Below are positions 60,421-64,000 of a stretch of DNA of 64,000 bases, piece by piece (within the stretch, counting starts at the first letter, position 1; each line of letters opens with the position of its first letter). The DNA is taken from assembly GCF_004214935.1 (NCBI RefSeq), contig NZ_SFCC01000022.1:1-64000 (forward strand). The letters run 5' to 3'. Both the position numbers and the translations under genes were made by a program. The notes beneath the pieces were generated by a model. The model saw only the letters and a list, made by a program, of their open reading frames with translations, did no database searches and had not been told where the DNA came from. This stretch comes from Amycolatopsis suaedae (GTDB lineage Bacteria; Actinomycetota; Actinomycetes; Mycobacteriales; Pseudonocardiaceae).

Positions 60421-62034
60421 TCACAGCGAGCCGTACCGGACCTCGCCTCCCACCAGGGTCGCGGCGACACCGATCCCCGCCAGCTCGGCGGGGTCGGTGC
60501 GCAGCGGGTCCGCGTCGAGCACCACGAGATCGGCCAGCTTGCCGGACTCGACACTGCCGCCGACGTCCTCGCGCCCGCAGGCGTAGGCGGCACCCAGGGT
60601 AGCGGCCCGCAGTGCCTCGGCGACGGTCAGCGCCTCGTCCGGGCCGACCGGCCGGCCACTGGACGAACGGCGCTCCACCATGAACCGCACCGCCCGCAGC
60701 GGCGCCCCCGCGACCACCGGACGGTCCGAGCTGGACGCGATCGGGATGCCGGCGTCGAGCAGGGCCCGGCCGCGGTAGAGCCAGCCGGCTCGTTCGGGCC
60801 CGACGACGTCGGAGTAGTCGTCCCCGTTGTCCCACAGGAACTCCGGCTGCAGCACGGCGATCGCACCGACCGCGGCGAGCCGCGGCAGCTGGTCGGGCCG
60901 CACCATGCCGCAGTGCTCGATCCGGTGCCGGGGATCATCGCGGGGGACGAGGGCCTGCGCCCGCTCCAGCGCGTCGATCGCGATGTCCACCGCGCGGTCA
61001 CCGATGGCGTGCACGGCGAGCTGCCAGCCTGCGGCGTGAGCGTCCACGATGGTCTGCCGCATGACATCGGGATCGTCCTGCAGCTGGCCGCTGCCCGGGT
61101 GACCGGTGTAGGGCTGGGTGAGTGCGGCCGTGCGGGCCATGATCCCGCCGTCCAGCCAGAGTTTCAGTGCCCCGATGCCCAGCGTCGGGTCACCGAGACC
61201 GGTCCGCAGCCCCAGGTCGATGCCCCGGGCGATGCGGTCGTCGGCGTGCGCCGGCAGCGGTCGCAGCGCGTCGGCGGCCACCATGAGCTGCATCCGCACA
61301 CCCAGCCTGCCCTGTTCCCGTGCCGACTGGAACGCGGCCACCTCGGCGGGCGGGTTGCCCAGCAGGCCGCCACCGATGCCGGCCTCCGCACAGGTGGTGA
61401 TGCCCTGGGACAGGCAGATCCGGGCGGAACGCTCGATCGCGTCCACCAGCTCGGTGATCCGGTAGGGCAGCCTGGCGGCACGCACGGCGAGCTGCCCGCG
61501 TTCCAGCAGCAGCCCGGTCGGTTCGCCGTCGGCGTCCCGGTCGACCTCCTCGCCGAGAGCCCGCAGCTCGTCCGGCGGAACCGCGGCCAGCGCGGCGCTG
61601 TTGACCACGCAGGCGTGACCGGACGCGTGCAGCAGCCACAGCAGCCGGTCGCGGGACACGGCGTCCAGCTCCGCTCTGGTGAGGTGCCCGCCGATCGGGC
61701 GCTGGTCGTAGCCGCTGGCCTCGACCCACTCCCCCGGCGCCGCCGCGTCCGCGGCCGCCGCCAGCCTGTCCAGCAGCGCCGCGCGGTCGGTGATGCCGCG
61801 CAGGTCGACCGTGCCGCCGTTGGCCATGCCGGACCAGATCATGTGGGTGTGCGCGTCCACGAAACCGGGCAGGACGCAGGCTCCGCCGAGCCGCACGGTG
61901 CGCCGCGCCGTCAGGCCGTCGAGTTCGTCGTCGACACCGACGATCTGGCCGTTCCAGACGCCGACGCGCCGGGCCGTGGGCCGCCGGGGGTTCATCGTGT
62001 GGACGATGGCGTCGTCGATCAGCAGGTCCAGCAC
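60421..62034 (-). CDS. Amidohydrolase family protein, YtcJ-like
   Basis: 537 residues, amidohydrolase-3 type. FVDAHTHMIWSGM supplies the first metal His pair, ALKLWLDGG the bridging Lys, LAVHAIGDRAVD and RIEHCGMVRPDQL further His ligands, and IASSSDRPV the catalytic Asp. The C-terminus returns to the small beta domain (SGKLADLVVLDADPL). Substrate unknown. The GTG at 62034 with AAAGGG upstream matches the family start. Convergent with the NmrA gene, with stops 3 bp apart. Confidence 0.92.
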   Translation of the reverse strand: MLDLLIDDAIVHTMNPRRPTARRVGVWNGQIVGVDDELDGLTARRTVRLGGACVLPGFVDAHTHMIWSGMANGGTVDLRGITDRAALLDRLAAAADAAAPGEWVEASGYDQRPIGGHLTRAELDAVSRDRLLWLLHASGHACVVNSAALAAVPPDELRALGEEVDRDADGEPTGLLLERGQLAVRAARLPYRITELVDAIERSARICLSQGITTCAEAGIGGGLLGNPPAEVAAFQSAREQGRLGVRMQLMVAADALRPLPAHADDRIARGIDLGLRTGLGDPTLGIGALKLWLDGGIMARTAALTQPYTGHPGSGQLQDDPDVMRQTIVDAHAAGWQLAVHAIGDRAVDIAIDALERAQALVPRDDPRHRIEHCGMVRPDQLPRLAAVGAIAVLQPEFLWDNGDDYSDVVGPERAGWLYRGRALLDAGIPIASSSDRPVVAGAPLRAVRFMVERRSSSGRPVGPDEALTVAEALRAATLGAAYACGREDVGGSVESGKLADLVVLDADPLRTDPAELAGIGVAATLVGGEVRYGSL

Positions 62035-62060
62035 CGGCAGCCCTTTCGCTCGTGTCGCAC

Positions 62061-62066
62061 TACGGT
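62061..62066 (+). promoter_or_regulatory. -10 box of leaderless DinB-type gene
   Basis: TACGGT ends 7 nt before the ATG at 62074, and there is no clear ribosome site. Confidence 0.5.
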
Positions 62067-62073
62067 GACAGGC

Positions 62074-62697
62074 ATGACCGGGGGCGACGTGATGACCTTC
62101 GCCACACAGGAACGCGGCGACTTCGCGGACTTCCTGGACACGCTGACGCCGCGGCAGTGGGAGGCGCAGAGCCTCTGCGCCGGCTGGACGGTCCGTCAGG
62201 TGGTCGCCCACGTGATCAGCTATGACGAGCTGACCTTGCCGAACGTGGTCAGGCGGATCGTCCGGGGCAGGTTCACCCTGGGCAGGATCAACGACATCGG
62301 GATGCGGGAGTACGACCGGGACCCCGGCGAGCTGATCACGCTCCTGCGTGCCCACCAGCGGCCGCGCGGGCTCACCGCCGGGTTCGGCGGCATGATCGGG
62401 CTGCTCGACGCGACGATCCACCAGCAGGACATCCGCCGGCCACTCGGCCTGCCCCGCGAGATCCCGGCCGACCGCCTCCGGACCGCGTTGCGGCTGGTGC
62501 TGCGCGCGCCACCCGTTCGCGCCTACCCACGGGCGCGCGGTCTCACCCTCGTCGCGGAGGACGTGGACTGGAGGTGGGGCTCCGGCCCTGAGGTGCGCGG
62601 TCCCGGCGAGGCTGTGCTGATGGCCGTCGCCGGCCGCGGTCACGCACTCGACGAGCTGTCAGGCCCCGGCAAGGACGTGCTGGCGCGACGCCTCTGA
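62074..62697 (+). CDS. Maleylpyruvate isomerase-like mycothiol-dependent protein
   Basis: 207 residues of the DinB_2/MDMPI_N superfamily. WEAQSLCAGWTVRQVVAHVISYDE (quoted in part) contains the first metal-ligand His, and LLDATIHQQDIRRPLG the His pair typical of this fold. No separate C-terminal MDMPI_C domain is obvious, so it is the short form. Substrate unknown. Divergent from the amidohydrolase; the 3' end overlaps the UvrA-like gene by 39 bp. Confidence 0.85.
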   Translation: MTGGDVMTFATQERGDFADFLDTLTPRQWEAQSLCAGWTVRQVVAHVISYDELTLPNVVRRIVRGRFTLGRINDIGMREYDRDPGELITLLRAHQRPRGLTAGFGGMIGLLDATIHQQDIRRPLGLPREIPADRLRTALRLVLRAPPVRAYPRARGLTLVAEDVDWRWGSGPEVRGPGEAVLMAVAGRGHALDELSGPGKDVLARRL

Positions 62698-64000
62698 CCT
62701 CGCGCGCAGGTGCCGCCCGGTGGGGGTGTCGGCTTCGGCGAGTGCGGCGGGCGGCCCGGTGAACAGCACCCGGCCGCCGTGCCGTCCCGGGCCGGGGCCG
62801 AGGTCGATCACGTGATCGGCGCGGCGCACCACGTCGAGGTCGTGCTCGATCACCACGACCGTCGCTCCACCGTCGACGAGCCGGTCGAACAGCCGCACCA
62901 GCTCGTCCACGTCCCGCGGGTGCAGGCCGGTGGTGGGTTCGTCGAATACGTACACCCCGCCGGGCTTGTCCAGCTCGGCAGCGAGTTTGAGCCGCTGCCG
63001 CTCACCGCCGGACAGCGTGGTCAGCGGCTGCCCGAGGGGCAGGTAGCCCAGCCCGACCTCGACCATCCGGGCCAGGCGGGGATCACCGAAGTGCTCCAGC
63101 GCCTCGGCGGCACTCATCCGGAACACCGTGCCGATGTCGACACCGCGGTAGGTGTGCCGCAGGGCCTCCTCGGTGAACCGGCGGCCCTCGCAACGCTCGC
63201 AGGTCGACACCATCGGGTCGAGGAACGCCAGGTCGGTGTAGATGACGCCGAGCCCGCCGCACTCGGGGCAGCCACCCTCGGCGTTGGGGCTGAACAGCCC
63301 GGGGCCGACGCCGTTCTCCGCGGCGAACTTCGCGCGCAGGGTGTCCAGCACGCCGGTGTAGGTGATCGGTGACGACCGCCGCGATCCCCGCACCGCGCGC
63401 TGGTCGATCACGACCGCGTCCGGCAGGTAGCCGTGCACGAGTGTGCTCTTGCCCGAACCGGCCACCCCGGTAACCGCGGTGAGCACGCCGGTGGGCACGT
63501 CGACGTCGATGTCGCGCAGGTTGTGCCTGCCCGCACCGCGGATCTCGATGACACCGCGGGGCGTCCGGGGTGCCCGCTTGATCGCGCCGGTACGCGGGCG
63601 CGCCGGCGGCGGGCCGGTGTAGGTCACGGTGCCGCCGTCGCGGCCAGCACCGGGCCCCAGGTCCACCACGTGGTCGGCAGCGGCGACGACGTCCTGGTCA
63701 TGCTCGACGACGAGCACGGTGTTCCCCTTGTCCCGCAACGAGAGGAGCATCGACGTCAGCTGGGCGACGTCCTGCGCGTGCAGCCCGGCGCTGGGTTCGT
63801 CGAACACGTACAGCAGGCCGGTGAGCGTGTTGCCGAGGTGGCGGACGGTCTTGACCCGCTGCGACTCACCGCCGGACAGCGTGGTGGTGGCGCGGTCCAT
63901 GCTCAGGTAGCCGAGACCGATCCCGGCGAGCCGGTCCAGCTGAGCGGCGAGCGCGGCCGCCACCGGCTCGGCGGCGCGAGTGTCCAGCCCGCGCAGCACC
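62659..64000 (-). CDS. UvrA-like ABC ATPase, C-terminal part (gene cut by window edge)
   Basis: The last 446 residues are visible; the start lies beyond the right edge. Two ABC signatures [12 protein letters not shown] and [12 protein letters not shown], both with DEP Walker B motifs, and one Walker [10 protein letters not shown] are present. A zinc module has CPECGG and CERCEGRRF. This matches UvrA. The compact second half and stand-alone location suggest the UvrA-like drug-resistance/UvrA2 group rather than the housekeeping repair enzyme, but the missing N-terminal half would be needed to tell. Confidence 0.88.
   Translation of the reverse strand, partial: VLRGLDTRAAEPVAAALAAQLDRLAGIGLGYLSMDRATTTLSGGESQRVKTVRHLGNTLTGLLYVFDEPSAGLHAQDVAQLTSMLLSLRDKGNTVLVVEHDQDVVAAADHVVDLGPGAGRDGGTVTYTGPPPARPRTGAIKRAPRTPRGVIEIRGAGRHNLRDIDVDVPTGVLTAVTGVAGSGKSTLVHGYLPDAVVIDQRAVRGSRRSSPITYTGVLDTLRAKFAAENGVGPGLFSPNAEGGCPECGGLGVIYTDLAFLDPMVSTCERCEGRRFTEEALRHTYRGVDIGTVFRMSAAEALEHFGDPRLARMVEVGLGYLPLGQPLTTLSGGERQRLKLAAELDKPGGVYVFDEPTTGLHPRDVDELVRLFDRLVDGGATVVVIEHDLDVVRRADHVIDLGPGPGRHGGRVLFTGPPAALAEADTPTGRHLRARSEASRQHVLAGA

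Noticed and set aside
62659-64000. Housekeeping uvrA
   Set aside because: Neighbouring genes are not those usually beside uvrA, and the visible C-terminal half is compact. The UvrA-like resistance group fits better, though the gene is cut by the window edge.

Overview
The window is high-GC (about 70 %) actinobacterial chromosome. Dense coding, GTG and ATGA-overlap starts, actinobacterial TAnnnT -10 boxes and mycothiol-type enzymes point to Pseudonocardiales, most likely an Amycolatopsis-like genus. From memory, the core order from about 0.1 to 29.8 kb follows Mycobacterium tuberculosis Rv2464c to Rv2478c: Nei-type glycosylase, rpiB, mycothiol nitroreductase, pepN, DUF5130, ctaJ, HNH, glbO, alpha-glucosidase, Rv2474c-like, thioesterase, NAD-glutamate dehydrogenase, ettA, SSB-like. 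Lineage-specific genes are inserted into this backbone.

Region by region. 0.1-7.7 kb: base-excision glycosylase and rpiB; then an inserted block (ComB-like phosphatase, metallo-hydrolase, XRE regulator, aldo/keto reductase, phage-like AAA+ ATPase with an unknown partner); then the nitroreductase. 7.8-16.1 kb: pepN, a 0.54-kb gene-free stretch packed with palindromes, DUF5130, ctaJ, a small gene made of 13 GTRVTx repeats, HNH protein, MscS channel, truncated hemoglobin and a GH13 enzyme. 16.1-20.3 kb: secreted LVIVD-repeat protein, DUF305 lipoprotein, GrpB, small hypotheticals and a thioesterase. 20.3-33.1 kb, all minus strand: glutamate dehydrogenase, a Pro-rich TPR-like protein, ettA, SSB-like, a CopD-CtaG fusion and an MFS transporter, facing a LacI regulator across a shared operator.

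34-49 kb is accessory: secreted I36-like protein, tRNA-Arg(UCU), TetR regulator, NCS1 permease, the sulfonate operon ssuC-B-A-D, hydrolase and P450. It ends in the most striking part of the window: a four-gene operon (methyltransferase, DUF4213/DUF364 putative metal-chelation protein, PduX-like GHMP kinase, cysteine-synthase-like PLP enzyme) facing an EntS-like exporter. A perfect Fur/Zur-type palindrome lies in the shared promoter. I read this as a candidate metallophore or metal-stress system.

49-64 kb: an ECF42 sigma factor with its DGPF, SRPBCC, MFS and hydrolase neighbours; GntR and AraC regulators; esterase; two DinB/mycothiol-type proteins; an O-methyltransferase preceded by an IdeR/DmdR-like iron-box palindrome; NmrA-type reductase; amidohydrolase; and a UvrA-like ABC protein cut by the right edge. 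No rRNA, CRISPR array, transposase or prophage was found.
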